NCBI GenBank assembly: GCA_036874045.1
Contig: JAZBRI010000008.1
Coordinates: 9,129,001-9,193,000 of the forward strand
Origin: Cymodocea nodosa
Taxonomy: Eukaryota > Streptophyta > Magnoliopsida > Alismatales > Cymodoceaceae
Direction: 5' to 3'
Length of the DNA: 64,000 bases
Shown: piece by piece, positions 1 to 11,600 of the stretch
Layout of the letters: every line of letters begins with the position of its first letter
Position numbering within the stretch: the first letter of the stretch is position 1
Program-made: the position numbers and the translations under genes
The notes under the pieces: generated by a model
The model's database searches: none
The model's input: only the letters and a program-made list of their open reading frames with translations
Told to the model about the DNA's origin: nothing

Positions 1-605
1 CAAATATACGTAGATGATATAATCTTTGGAGCAACCTCTAATAAGTTGATAAAAATATTCTTTGAAGAGATGACTAATTAGTTTGAAATGAGTATGATAG
101 GAGAAATTTCATATTTTCTAGGACTTCAAATTAAGCAAATGGATAAAGGTATATTTTTAAATCAGGAAAAATATGCAGATGAAATGCTTAAGAAATTTAA
201 TTTTAATGATACAAGGATTCGAGGAACTCCTATAAATACTTCTTTAAAGTTAGATATTGATGACATAGGAAAATCCATAGATCAAAGAAAATACAGAAGT
301 ATGATTGGTTCTTTACTTTATTTGACTGCTAGTAGACTTGATATTATGTTTGCTGTGTGTGTTTGTGCTAGATTTCAATCTAATCCTAAAGAATCACACT
401 AAAAAATCCTATATTACATTCAAGAGCAAAGCACATAGAGGTTAGACATCAGTTTCTAAGAGATAACGTAATTAAAGGAAAAATTAAATTAGAATTTGTG
501 TCTAGTAAAAATCAATTAGCTGATATATTTACAAAACCTCTAGACGAAAATACATTCTGCAACATTAGATTAAATTTAGGTATTTGTAGGCTATGTGATG
601 TGTAA
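1..605 (+). pseudogene. Element A pol: end of reverse transcriptase and RNase H, with internal deletion
   Basis: Codons 3-6 (7-18) encode the catalytic YVDD box of Ty1/copia reverse transcriptase. A TAG at 79-81 replaces a Gln codon present in D and F. The frame then runs on through YFLGLQIKQ and LYLTASR to 402, where sequence equal to the start of RNase H jumps directly to its end. Compared with D, about 350 bp are missing at 402/403, including the RNase H centre. The closing ADIFTKPL motif (about 521-544) and the final LCDV before TAA at 603-605 remain. Not functional; the identity is certain from comparison with B, C, D and F. Confidence 0.9.
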
Positions 606-2198
606 AATGCTTAAACTCCACATAAAAAGATAAATATTATTGAAGATGTTGTTCACCTCATAGATATTATATACTTATTATAAATATCTAAAGTAATATC
701 TAAACTGCTGCTTAAGACACTATGCATTTATTGTAAAATCATAGTAGTATCTTATTGATTTTAAGTAGTTTATCAATTTTAATGGTTTTTACGATTTTAA
801 GTGGAAGTGTAAATGAAAAACATTAAATACTTCTAACATTCTGAAATTTTGATTAAATGTTTTCTTTGAATCAAGGAAAATGCATATGATCATGCATAAA
901 TTTGTCTTAATCGATTAAACTTGTAGAATAAGTTATATGTAACTCATCTTAAATTGTTAATCAAAAGTATAAGCTTATTGAAACTGATTCATATTCTCAG
1001 TACAATCATAGAAGTAAAAATTGTATGAGATTTGTGTTTTATTGTATATGTATTAATGGAATACATATATATTGTGCTTAAAATGAAAAGTACTTACAAA
1101 GTGAAAATCTTTGAGAGTTTATTGATCGATTTGATCACGAGCCTTTTGTACTTGAGTAGATAGGTATGTAAGGATTGTTGTCCTGAAAAAGGATTCTTTA
1201 AATCTGGCAACCAAAGGTCCTGATCAGATCTGGGATTGTTGACTGAAAGCTCATTACACGAGTACATTAGAAAGCTCTTGTATGATTCAAGTTTTTCAAA
1301 CTATTTTTTAAAGAAAATTATCAATATTCACTATTTTGAAAAAAAAAAAAAATGTTGTTTCATTAATTACAGATATATTTGAATCACATATAGTTTCTAC
1401 CAATATGACTACTGATTTATTGAATCAACATTAATACTTTTGAAAATGTTTATTTGAGATACATTCTTTTATTCTCCTTGAATTAATCACATTGAGTTCA
1501 AAGTTGTGTTTTGATTCATATATAGTAGGAATTGATTCTGGAAATCATTTTTGATGATGTCAGAATAACAGAAGTCTCTGAAAAGAAAATTTAAAAGTAT
1601 AGTTATACTTAACATCTATTGTCACTACAAGTATATTTTGTATTTTGATTGAATATATTTGAAGTATATTTGTAGGGGGAGGATTAACAATGTCGAAAAT
1701 AGATTAATATAATTTAGAATACAAATCTTAGTTAATCTAGATTAATGTCCTCTTAAAATCTTGATGAAATAATTTAAAAAGACAAATAAACTATTTTAGA
1801 TTCAAAGGACAAAATGTTCAAATAGTTTACAATGTTCACAAGATAATGTTAAGTTTAGCATGTGTATTGTTTTTGGAACGTTTCAATTGGAAGCATCCGA
1901 AACTTGTTTTAAGTGTACTAACTAGACATTATGTTAAATAAGGTAACGTGTAAAACTGCCTCTAGATAGTGTTTTACTCGTTAGGTTAGTTAACTCAACG
2001 AGTTATACTTGAATATTTTGGGTACCTCGATTGAATAAACTTTATTCAATATTTATTTAATTTCTAAACCCGACTTCTATTCACCTTGAGTTATACGCCT
2101 AAAAACCTTATTTAAACACTTATTACACAGGCACTTATGTTATTTGTAAACTTTGTCAAGAAAATCTTTTCTGCTTGTTGCTGTTACAACCTACGACG
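606..2198 (+). other. Element A linker between pol and extra ORF
   Basis: About 1.6 kb without a credible reading frame. It is matched along most of its length by the linkers of B, C and F. Near 1674-1683 lies a purine tract, AGGGGGAGGA, preceded by TTTGTAG; it is also present in B, C and F and resembles a spare polypurine tract or a 3' splice site. The last 260 bases hold the hairpin, palindrome and TATTTAAA module listed separately. Confidence 0.8.
1944..2116 (+). promoter_or_regulatory. Element A: hairpin, palindrome and TATTTAAA box ahead of the extra ORF
   Basis: TAACGTGTAAAAC (1944-1956) pairs with GTTTTACTCGTTA (1971-1983), one mismatch, around a 14-nt loop. The right arm overlaps a 28-bp near-palindrome (1976-2003) with arms ACTCGTTAGGTTA and, on the other strand, ACTCGTTGAGTTA. 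These are variants of the word repeated in the LTR U3. TATTTAAA follows at 2109-2116, and the ORF's ATG is at 2199. The same order and spacing recur in B, C, D and F. I infer an internal promoter; an RNA structure is the alternative. Confidence 0.5.
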
Positions 2199-4481
2199 AT
2201 GGTCTCCAAGTTCTACAAAGGTCGTGGCAGAGGAAAAGACAAAAGTAGAGGAGATGCAAAAGGAAAAGAAATAGAGAATGATGAAGTTCCACGTACTTGG
2301 TTCAAGAAAATATTTCGAGTGGACAAAAGGTTAGCAGAAATTTATAGTGAATATTTCTTTCCTGAAGGTCTACTAAATGAAGTTAGACAAGAACTCCAAA
2401 ATACTGATGCTAGTGTTACATACATAGGGATTCGAAGTAAATTTAATAGAGAATATAGAATGAAATGTGTTGAGATTGCATTTTTGGAACAGTATGCAAA
2501 ATATTTGGAAAAAGGTGTAGGTTCATCAAATAGAACTTCTCAAACTCCTATAAACGGTACAAGACTACATGCATTTATGGAAGAGCATGAATCAGCTATC
2601 CCTACTCCTTTATATTCAAAACAAGTAGAATCAAATATTGCTATAGACAAAGCAAAAGTTGATAGTCTTTGAAAGGCCGTAGCAATTGAGAGTGCCTTAA
2701 AAGAATTAAAGTAGAAAACTTTTATAGAGCAATTTGAAAAGAAAACAGCAATACTTGAAGAGGAGAAACAAAAATGTTATAGAAGAAGAAAAATCAGAAA
2801 AATTATGTCTAAGGAAACAAAGTCTATTGGAAAAGGACAATCAGATGAAAATTTATTTTCAAAGGACAATGTATGTCTAGACATTGTACCTTATTGTGCA
2901 TCTGATAAACTCATCAGTTTCAATGTGAGTTTCGAACACATTGAAACTGATGAAGATAATGAGACTTTATTTTCCCTTGCTAGAAAGCTTGAGAAGAAAT
3001 ACAAGTCAAATATGAGCTCAAGTTTTTCTATTAGTACAAGTCCTGGTGATTCAGAAATTGACAAATCAGAGCATTAGGCACCTAACATTGAACAAGTTAT
3101 TGCAGATATAATTGACAATGTTGAGGTAGTAACTAGTTCACAAGCTGAATTATCTAGTGTAGCAGATATTGAAAATGTTAAGACTCCTGAAGAGCTAAAA
3201 GTTAACCAGCCTTCTACAGAATCTATAGAAGCAAAGTTTGAGAATTCACAGCATGACTCAATGGAAATATTTGTTGAACAAAATGAACAATTACAGACAG
3301 ATACAATGACTGTAGAATTTGTGGAACAATTGAACTCTGAACATTCTATAGAGACTGACCAGATGAATGTTGAGCATATTGAAAATGTTCCTAACACTGT
3401 TGAAGCTGAAGAATCAAGCTTACCTGAGTAGCTTCAAGATAATATTTTGGAAGAGGAACAACATGACATTCATTTTGAAGAAGAAGTTCCTGAAGATGAA
3501 TTAAACTCTGAATCACGTCTTCAGGTATCACCTTCTTTGTGTACAATATTACAAATTCAAGGTAATACAATTCATTTTAGATCTTAAGAAGCATTGCAGA
3601 AATACAATAATCTGATTACATGTCAGATTTTGCATGCTCGTCCAAAAAAATTCAGAAATTTGATGGAAATAAGAGATCTGTTTGAGTTTCAATGCCTCAT
3701 TAAATTCTTGCTAGTAGGAACGAAATGGAAGCAATACATAGAGCTTATTGCAGCTTTTTATAGCAATCTGGTCAAGAATGGAAATTTTTTGAAAACTCAA
3801 ATAAATGAACAGGAGTTTATATTGTCTCTTGAGTTAATTTTTGAAGTGTTAGGATTAAAGAATGAAGGTGTTGTTGTTACAAACAGATTTGACATGATAA
3901 GACAACTAGGATAGAACATTCAGTCTTTATCAAAAAATCCAGATGTATATTCTAAAATGAGATTAATGGAAAATCTGAATGCAGAGGCAAGGTTTATTGC
4001 GAATATACTGCATGCAAATTTATTTCAGAGAGTTGGACACAATTTGGAAGTCAGTAGAAGCTGTTTATATGCAACTTATGGCCTGCTGAATAGAATTCAA
4101 ATAAATTGGTTTGATGTTTTTATGTCTCAACTACAGCATATGAGTTCAAAGTTATTTTATGGTGATGTTGTATGTAGAATCCTTGCAAGCCAATTGACTT
4201 TATCCGATTGGCCCTTTGAAAGTAAAGGCATGAGAGCATTTAGTGTTAGAGATTTGCAAAAATTTCAGGCCATGCATAAACCTCAATGACAACAATAACA
4301 ACAACTTGATTATACAGACCATATACAACAATAAAAATAAAGTTATTCAGTTCAAGCAGAACAGCAAACCTAGTTACCTCCTGACTTAGATGCAGTGTTT
4401 AACGACATTAGAAATGATATTAGGCATCTAGGAGATAAAATATGTAATGCTATAAGTGATATACTTAGGAGGGGTCGATAA
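2199..4481 (+). pseudogene. Element A extra ORF (putative plant transposon protein domain), broken
   Basis: The start is ATG 2199 (M-V-S-K-F-Y-K); the open frame reaches further 5' but with no ATG. The N-terminus is basic and Gly/Arg/Lys-rich (GRGRGKDKSRG). Next comes a helical part with WFKKIFRVDKRL, then a Lys-rich coil, a long acidic stretch, and a C-terminal globular region with AAFYSNL, EVLGLKNEG, QRVGHNLEVSRSCLYATYG and NRIQINWFDV. That region resembles the plant transposon domain usually placed downstream of, or apart from, pol (from memory, Pfam 'putative plant transposon protein'). The tail is Gln-rich and ends LGDKICNAI...ILRRGR with TAA at 4479-4481. In-frame stops at 2670, 3075, 3429, 3585 and 3912 break it. 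I see no signal peptide or membrane segment, so 'env' is not supported. Confidence 0.75.
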
Positions 4482-4976
4482 CTGTTTTTGTTTGTTTCTG
4501 AATACAAAATGTAATGTTTGTATTACTTGTTTGATTCATTGAACAATACATTTTTCTATAAATGTGTTCAATTATTATTCTTATTTACAGAAAGAGTTGT
4601 TGTAATTATATCTCTTATATATATATATATTCTCTGTAATTATCTTTTTGATTAATAACAAAAAGGGGGAGAAATATTATAAAAAGATGATTATGATCTT
4701 AATTACATATATATTATAAAGGAGATGCTATTTAAATGGTTATTGTAATCTGATAGATGATAATTAGAAAACTGATACTTATATAATTATTGACATCTGA
4801 GAGTTTTAGTTCTGAGAGGTAAAATTTACACAAATAATAGAAATAAGCTTAAGTGAACTTAAGTCAACAAAAAAGTTTGTTGAATTAAAAGTTAACCCAA
4901 CGAAGGTGCTTTGTTGAGTTAAACATATTTCATAATTGATTTAATATGGTTTTGTCATCATTAAAAAGGGAGAGAT
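4482..4976 (+). other. Element A 3' untranslated region with two polypurine tracts
   Basis: A spare purine tract, AAAAAGGGGGAGA (4660-4672), precedes the priming tract AAAAAGGGAGAGAT (4963-4976), which abuts the LTR. Multiplied polypurine tracts are a known feature of Sireviruses. Between them lie two inverted repeats: 4864-4883 (TCAAC...GTTGA) and 4892-4922 (TTAACCCAACGAAG against CTTTGTTGAGTTAA), also seen in B and D. Confidence 0.8.
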
Positions 4977-6727
4977 TGTTGAGTATTTTGTTTTGATGAT
5001 GTGTGCTGAATGAAAATAATCATATTTGCTCAATTACTATTGCTTGTGAAAAGAAATTAAAATCATCAATTAATATAGAAAAAGCTTACTAACATAAATA
5101 CTTGTCTGTATTGGATCTGAAGTTAATAACTAGTAGTTTCGTTGCATTAATTTCTCATTTAACTAAATGTTAAGTTAACGTGTGTTTTTATTGAAAAGCA
5201 TGATATATTTTAAAGTTATATCTTCTGTATCATAAATAGTGCACGTTTAGACAACTCGTTAAGTTAGAGTTTTGTTTATATAGAGGTCATGTGAGAACTC
5301 GTTAAGTTAGAGGCTTAAAGGTTAAAATAGGTCACGTGATAACTCGTTAAGTTAGTGAGTAAAAGAAGAGACGAACTCGTTAAGTTAGTGTTATACACGT
5401 GGTGAAATTATAAGTTACGAATGTTATATTATATTATGTGAGGTGCACATGTTTAACTCGTTAAGTTAACATAACTAAACGCGTTGAGTTGCTATATTGA
5501 ACACTAAGGCAACGCGTTAGGTTAGCGTTATAAACTTAAGTTGTTATTTTTGCACGTGGTAAAATTCTTATTACAAAAACATTTGTTTATTACTGAATCA
5601 GTGAGTTAAAGTTTTTTTGGAGACTTACAGTCGTAACTATTCGAAAGGTAACTTAAGTCATGTTTTCAGGTCTTGACATGTGTCTCACTAGTTTTATGAT
5701 ATAAAGAGTTTTTCGGTGACTTATAACCGTAACTATCTGAAACTTAAACTGTTTTCGGTGAGTTATCGTTTAACCTTCTGAAAGAAAGGTTAAGCTGGTT
5801 CATTGAGTTAGCATAACACCACAGACTTAGTTCGTTGAGTTAGCTACAGTATTTGTCACATGAAATGGCACATGAGGAACTCGTTAAGTTAGAAACGTTA
5901 AGTTATATATATATTTGTGTTACTCGTTTAGTTAACATTAAAGTAATAACTTCTTATTACACTTGATGGAAAATTCTTTAGATGAGAAAGTTTATTTTGC
6001 AGAAAATTTTTCAGAGATCTAGGACTGATGATTAAAGAAAATTCGAAATATAAACGTAGGTTAGAACGTGTGTTTCGATAAAGGAAAAAGAAAAGACGTG
6101 GAGAAGTGGAAAACTGGTAGTGGTTAAACGTGAAGGATATGCATGAAATGAAGATACAGTATAAAAGGCATAGAATTCTCGTTGATCAAATTATCCTTGC
6201 ACAAAAAAAAAAGAAAAATCTTTTCAAGGATCAAACCATCCCTGCACACCAAAAGAATTTTTTTTTAGGGATCAAAAACACCTCTTTAGGGAAAATCTCT
6301 TAAGTGGAAGAAAATTCAGTGAAGCAGAAAAGGTTAAATTTATGTCGCTGAAGATTTGAAGTATCAAGTGAAAGCAAATTCGGTGAAGTAGAGAAAGACA
6401 AGATATTCGTCACTGAAGAATTACTGAAGAAGAAAAAGAAGAAGAAGAAAGATCTCAAACAGGGAGAAAAGTTTTAAATTCCGCAAATTAGTTTTCTTTG
6501 TTTGTAGTTATGAAATTGTTTAGATGATACATGGTATCGAGTTATAATTGCATCTATAATTTTTGAGGAGAATTGAATTGTATATTGTAATTGAAACCTT
6601 GAATAAAAATGATTTTATGAAAACAATGTCTCGACTTGTTCTTGAGTTTTAAAGTTTCAATTATATTTCAAAAAATATTAAAGATACAATATTCACCCCC
6701 CCTCTTGTGTAGCCATACGATCCTACA
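4977..6727 (+). repeat. Element A 3' LTR (family 1), 1751 bp
   Basis: Both ends are fixed: TGTTGAG directly after the purine tract, and TACGATCCTACA at the right. A TATA box (TATAAAAG) sits at 6160-6167 and AATAAA at 6602-6607, giving a U3 of about 1.2 kb and an R of about 430 bp. Inside R is a purine-only run of GAA/AAG triplets near 6420-6455, shared by every LTR of the family. U3 is rich in the word AACTCGTTAAGTTAG and in CACGTG (5333, 5396, 5553). A block at 5590-5790 with 'TAACTATYYGAAA' words is partly shared with C's LTR and absent from D. Confidence 0.9.
5253..5892 (+). repeat. U3 repeat words: AACTCGTTAAGTTA and CACGTG
   Basis: AACTCGTTAAGTTA occurs at 5253, 5296, 5341, 5374, 5455 and 5878, always in the same orientation and irregularly spaced, with variants CGCGTTRRGTT near 5480-5520 and CGTTGAGTTAGC near 5830. 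CACGTG boxes at 5333, 5396 and 5553 are interleaved. The arrangement recurs in the LTRs of B, C and D. CACGTG is a known bZIP/bHLH binding core in plants; the role of the longer word is unknown. Confidence 0.7.
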
Positions 6728-6975
6728 GTTTATAAGTTTTGAATGATTTATGAAGCCCAAGTATCCCTTGGGGGTGGACTAACCATTAATGGTGAACCAC
6801 CTAAAATCCCTATGTGCATTATCTTCTTTTACTTTGTGTTTGCACTTAGAAAAATCATTTCATGTTGCTGAATTAAACTGTCAATTAGTCATTCATTGTT
6901 AAAATCTTAAAATTACATTTAAGAAATTTAATCTTACCATTCACCCCCCTTCTAGTAAATCATTAGGTTCTAACA
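6728..6975 (+). repeat. Element G 5' LTR, 3' end only
   Basis: The sequence ends TTCACCCCCCTTCTAG...TTCTAACA, followed at 6978-6989 by TAGTATCAGAGT, a mutated match to TGGTATCAGAGC. That identifies a 5' LTR end. A segment at about 6755-6820 (GGTGGACTA...GGTGAACCACCTAAAATCC) matches the reverse complement of 22760-22815 in the single LTR inside B, so the two belong to related families. Confidence 0.75.
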
Positions 6976-7027
6976 ATTAGTATCAGAGTAAGGTTGATCT
7001 CATTAATAGATTTAACCATCTAAGATT

Positions 7028-8647
7028 ATGACTTTCCACACTATAGAGGGATAGACTATCCATCGACCTCCCTTCTTTGATGGTAGCAATTATAGCTACT
7101 AGAAAAATAAGATAGTGTTTTCTCAAGAGCACAGATGTAAAACTTTGGAGGTTGGTTGTACATGGTACACCACTTCCAATTAGTCATGAAAGTGACTAGA
7201 CTGAGGAGGATGAAAGAATCATCTAGATGGATGCTCGTGGGCTAAATTCTATTTACTATGCACTAACTGGTGAATAGTATAATAAAATATCTACATGTAA
7301 GTCTTCTCATGAGGCTTGGAAGACCCTTTAAATTACATATGAAGGAACCAGCTAAGTGAAAGATACCAAAATCAGCATTTTGTTAAAAAAATATGAATTA
7401 TTCAAAATGCTTGAAAAAGAAAGTATTATTGAAATGTTTTCAAGATTCACTGAAATTGTGAATGAACTAAGAGGCCTTGGAAGGGATTTTTCTAATCATG
7501 AGTAGGTATAGAAGATTTTAAGAAGCCTAATAGTTGAATAGAAACAAAAGTATACTTTTATATAAGATTCAAAGGATCTAAATAATTATTTAGTAGAAGA
7601 TCTGCTAGGAAATTATCTTGCCCATGAAGTTCAGATGAAGGAATGGAAAGAAGAAGAGGGAATCATTGAAAGAAAGGCGAGAAAAAGAAGGAACTAGCTT
7701 TTCCCTCAATAGGAGACCAACCAAGCTTGGATAAAGATGAAGTTTTACTGTTAGCCAAAAATTTCAGAAAAATGATGAGACAAGGAGTCAAAGCTAGCTC
7801 CTCAAGATCAGAAGTCCCCACATACTACAAGTGCAAAAAATTGGGACACATTCAACTCTACTGTCCTTTCTAGTAGGAGGACAAACAAAAATGGAAGAAG
7901 AAGAATAAGAAGAAAATGGCCTTGAAAGTCACATGGGATGACGGTAGCTCATCTAGCAACTCATCAGACTCAAAGGAAGATGCCTCTACAAACGTGTGTT
8001 TTGTTGCACAAGAGGTATGCTCTACATCCTCTTATTGTTCAAAAAAAGAAAATGATGATTTAGATGTAGATAGTTTTCTCTGTATAGTAGATAATTTATA
8101 TGTAAAGTGTAAGAACTATAAGAAAGAATTAAAGAGTCTAAATTTCTATCTAGAGGATGCTTTTACTAAATTAGAAAAAGCCTTGGTTGATAACAGGGAA
8201 TTAAAAACAAAACTTGATAATTGTAGTTGTAGAAACTTTGACTTAAAAGAAGAAAAAAAAATTATTATTTGAAATTACTAATTTGAAAAAATTGTATGTA
8301 AGTTCACTAAAGGTGAAAACAACTTAAATAAAATCATAGGATCTCAAAGAACAGGAATAAGTAAATTTGGCCTAGAGTATACTATACCATAGGAAACTCT
8401 CTACTATGGTGGAAAAATTAGATCTTACAAAGATGACACAATTGTTTTTGTCATTAAAAGAAGATCTACTCATATATGGTTGCCAAGAGGCAACAAGTTT
8501 AATATGCTAAGGACTAACACTAGTAGACCCAAGAAAATATGGGTACCAAAAGGCTTAATTTCAATATAATTTGTAGTACTGCAAGGACAAAAAAGCTCAA
8601 ACATCAAAGTGGATCATTGACAGTGGATGCTCAAAGCATATGATAGG
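7028..8647 (+). pseudogene. Element G gag and start of protease, decayed
   Basis: The likely start is ATG 7028 (MTFHTIEG). Early on, PPFFDGSNYSY matches the gag of copia elements. A CCHC knuckle is recognisable at 7826-7864 but its first Cys is now Tyr (YYKCKKLGHIQLYC). Next, 7916-8272 is open and encodes a Ser/Asp-rich then coiled-coil segment. The motif PKKIWVPKG (about 8520-8548), usual at the gag end in Sireviruses, is followed by stops and then by the protease active site IDSGCSKHM (from 8616). Many stops and shifts; non-functional. Confidence 0.75.
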
Positions 8648-11600
8648 TGTTGGGTATTTTGATTTGATGATGTGTGTTGAATAAAAGTAATCATATTTGC
8701 TCAATTACTATTACTTGTGAAAGGAAATTAAGAACATCAATTAATACAGAAAAAGTTTACTAATATAAATACTTGTCTGTATTGGATCTAAAATTATACT
8801 AAGTTAAATAACTAGTCGTTTCGTTGCATTAATTTCTTATTTAACTAAATGTTAAGTTAACGTGTGTTTTTATTGAAAAGCATGATATGTTTTAAAGTTA
8901 TATTTTCTATATCATGAACAATGCACGTTTAGACAACTCGTTAAGTTAGACTTTTATTCGTATAGAAGTCACATGAGAACTCGTTAAGTTAGAGGCTTAA
9001 AGGTTAAAATAGGTCACGTGAGAACTCGTTAAGTTAGTGAGTAAAAGAAGAGACGAACTCGTTAAGTTAGTGTTGTACACGTGAAATTAAAGGTTACGAA
9101 TGTTATATTGTATCACGTGAGTTGCACATGTTTAACTTGTTAAGTTAACATAACTAAACGCATTGAGTTGCTATATTGAACACTAAGGCAATGCGTTAGA
9201 TTAGCGTTACAAACTTAAGTTTTTATTATTGTGTAAACTTAAGATTTGTGCATTTTATTATATGTTAAAGCATGCATTTTATGGATTCTAAGTGCATAGT
9301 ATATGATTTATATATTGAATTACATGAAAGTTATATTTTTAGGCTATGCATGTTTTTAGGAATTAAAAATGAAATAATGCACAAATTTACCTTTAATGGA
9401 ATTAATGTTAAGTTTAATAGCCCATGTGTAGAAACTTAGTTATTTAGGATAAATTACATGGAACACAATTTTATTGCATGCATGTTCTTCACTTATCAAT
9501 TTCACTTATGCTTTTCAAAGATTTAGTATTAAGATATAAAAGTGATGCATGATAAGAATATAAAATTATACTTTCATTATTTTAATGAAATATTGTTGTA
9601 GATGCACTTATAATAATTGTCGTAATTATTCATGATATAATTCTACATGTGATTGAATAATCTTAATTTGTGTATGAGTTTTTATTGATGAAAATAAGTA
9701 ACATCAAGGAATTATAAGAGGGTTAAATCTCAGCCCTTGGATGGTGTATCAAAAGGTAAAAGGGGTTGGGATAAATCTCAACCATTAGATCAATCTTGGA
9801 AGATCAAGAGACACCAATATTAATAAGAGGAGTAAGCCTCACATCCAAGGCATCTCTTCTCATTTTCTTCCATTCTAGCTGATGGTTCTCTTCTCCAAGG
9901 ACTCCTCTCCTCGTGGCTGAAGGTGTACACTCAAGGGTGTCATTCCCCCTCTTAAACCAACATCATCTCCATTGATCTCCATCTTGATTCACGTCCTCAA
10001 AGGATTCCAAGGGGGGCAGCTTTGGTTGTCTTGGTGGAGGAAGCTTGGACGGCAAGTGGGAGTGGTGTTTGACGTGTGGATTTGGGTGGTTCCAAGGAGC
10101 ATCTTCAGAAGCAAAGGAGGGGTTGGAAACTCTATTTTGACGTCTAAGGGAAGTGGAAGGAGGCTGAGTGCTCTTGCTCTTGCAACCGTGGAAGGCCCTT
10201 GCTATAGGTGATGTTCCAAGGGGTGAGACCTTGGGAGAATGTGGCTGAAGAGTGTGGTTTCATCCAACCACGGATCCATTGTTGAGGAAGAGGTGTTCTT
10301 CAAGGTATGAGTGAGATTTGAGAGAGATCCCTATGCATAAATTATGTTCATGTTGTGTATGTATACATAGGTATGTTGTTTCATGTTTTTATGTTATGTT
10401 CGTATACGTTTGTGTTGTTTGAATATTATTGCATTGCATTTCAGTATAGTTTTCATATAGTTAATTAATTCCAGATGTTACCTTGATGTGGATTCTAGTT
10501 TAAACGTGGTTTTCATTTTGTTTATATGTGCATATCATAGCTGTAAATAGGATGTACGATGAAATGGTTGCTTATGTAATAAGGGGAACCATGTACAGAG
10601 TTTGGGTATTTTTATTATTTCAATTCCCTCAGCTCAAATATCGGTTTTGAAGAATTTTTGATGCAATCTCATGTATTTTCGAGTCTACTTATCAATGGTT
10701 TTGGTTTCGTAATTTTTGGAGATCATTTGAATGGTATTTTCAATTTAAGTGTTGACAGGTGTTTCTGACTTGGACGCAAGTTCTGGGCAGAGTTTTTAAG
10801 TGTCTTTGATTATCAATTTCTCGTAGTACAAATTGTATTTTTATGATCTGTAAAATGGGTTTTTGAGATGACGAAGTTAACTTGCATTGAGATTTTATTT
10901 CACGTCATTTCATAAAGATTTCTGGCAGATATGAATTTTCTTGTAAAGTCGCGCAATCTGTGTTTTGATTTCTGCATGTTGCACATCTATGTTAGATTTG
11001 TCACTAATAATTCTCTGGCTTGAATTAGGTCTCGAAATTATGCTAGATTTTTAGATCTTTTAAAATCCTTTCCAAATCATATTTTTACATAATTTTTTAG
11101 TGAGTATTTTGGGAAGAAATGATTTCCATAAGTGGATGCAGATTCTATAATTTCGAGAGTTCTTTTAGAGTTATGAATGAGATTGTATGGAAGTGTTTTT
11201 CAAGTAGTTAAATTAACTAGTTAACCACATATGTATAATTTCTAATATAATTACCAATTATCGTGCTAACTTTTGTTTTGATAAGAGTAGGATGTATAGA
11301 ACATTTTCAGGTTATATTATGACATAAGTCTAGTAATTAATCTAATAAAAGTTATTTAGACCAACTCCCTATGGAAATGACCCATACTTGCACCGCTTAA
11401 TACAATAGGCACCGTGTGCTTGCAGTTAAATTATAAATGTAAAACTTGTGCTTTTATTGACACATGTTTCATCGCTACATATTACATGTGGTAAAATTCT
11501 TATTATAAAAATATTTATTTATTGCTGATTTGTTGAGTTATCTGTAACACAACGGAGTTGGTTTGTTGAGTTATCGTAACACCACGAAGCTGGTTCGTTG

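Larger units (their letters stand above)
1..6727 (+). mobile_element. Element A: Sirevirus-like Ty1/copia retrotransposon, 5' part outside window
   Basis: The window opens inside the reverse transcriptase of this copy. Order: end of RT and RNase H (1-605), non-coding linker, extra ORF (2199-4481), 3' untranslated part with purine tracts, then a complete 3' LTR (4977-6727) that starts TGTTGAGTATTTTG and ends CCTACA. No primer-binding site follows the LTR, so it is the 3' LTR. The next five bases (GTTTA, 6728-6732) should be one TSD copy; the partner lies outside the window. It landed in the LTR of element G. By LTR and extra-ORF sequence it groups with D. Confidence 0.9.
6728..8647 (+). mobile_element. 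Element G: remnant of a second Sirevirus-like family, host of A and B
   Basis: It contains the right end of a 5' LTR (6728-6975), a decayed primer-binding site, a heavily mutated gag, and the start of protease, cut at 8647 by the insertion of B. Bases 8643-8647 (ATAGG) are B's left TSD. G is the oldest layer seen here, judged by its density of stops. The rest of G should lie beyond B, outside the window. The left end is cut by A. Confidence 0.8.

Noticed and set aside
2175-2198. Upstream extension of the extra ORF in A starting at TTG
   Set aside because: No ATG in the extension; ATG 2199 is at the same place in C, D and F and is the natural start.
3074-3397. 107-codon minus-strand frame opposite the extra ORF of A
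   Set aside because: Ser/Thr/Cys-rich reverse image of the Glu/Asp-rich extra ORF; a shadow of the sense frame.
5253-5892. CRISPR-like array in the LTR
   Set aside because: The repeats are 13-15 bp, irregularly spaced and lie inside LTRs of a plant retrotransposon; no cas genes.
9972-10211. 79-codon open frame in the first single LTR
   Set aside because: Lies in the presumed transcribed part of a solo LTR, Trp/Gly-rich with no recognisable domain and no counterpart in related insertions.
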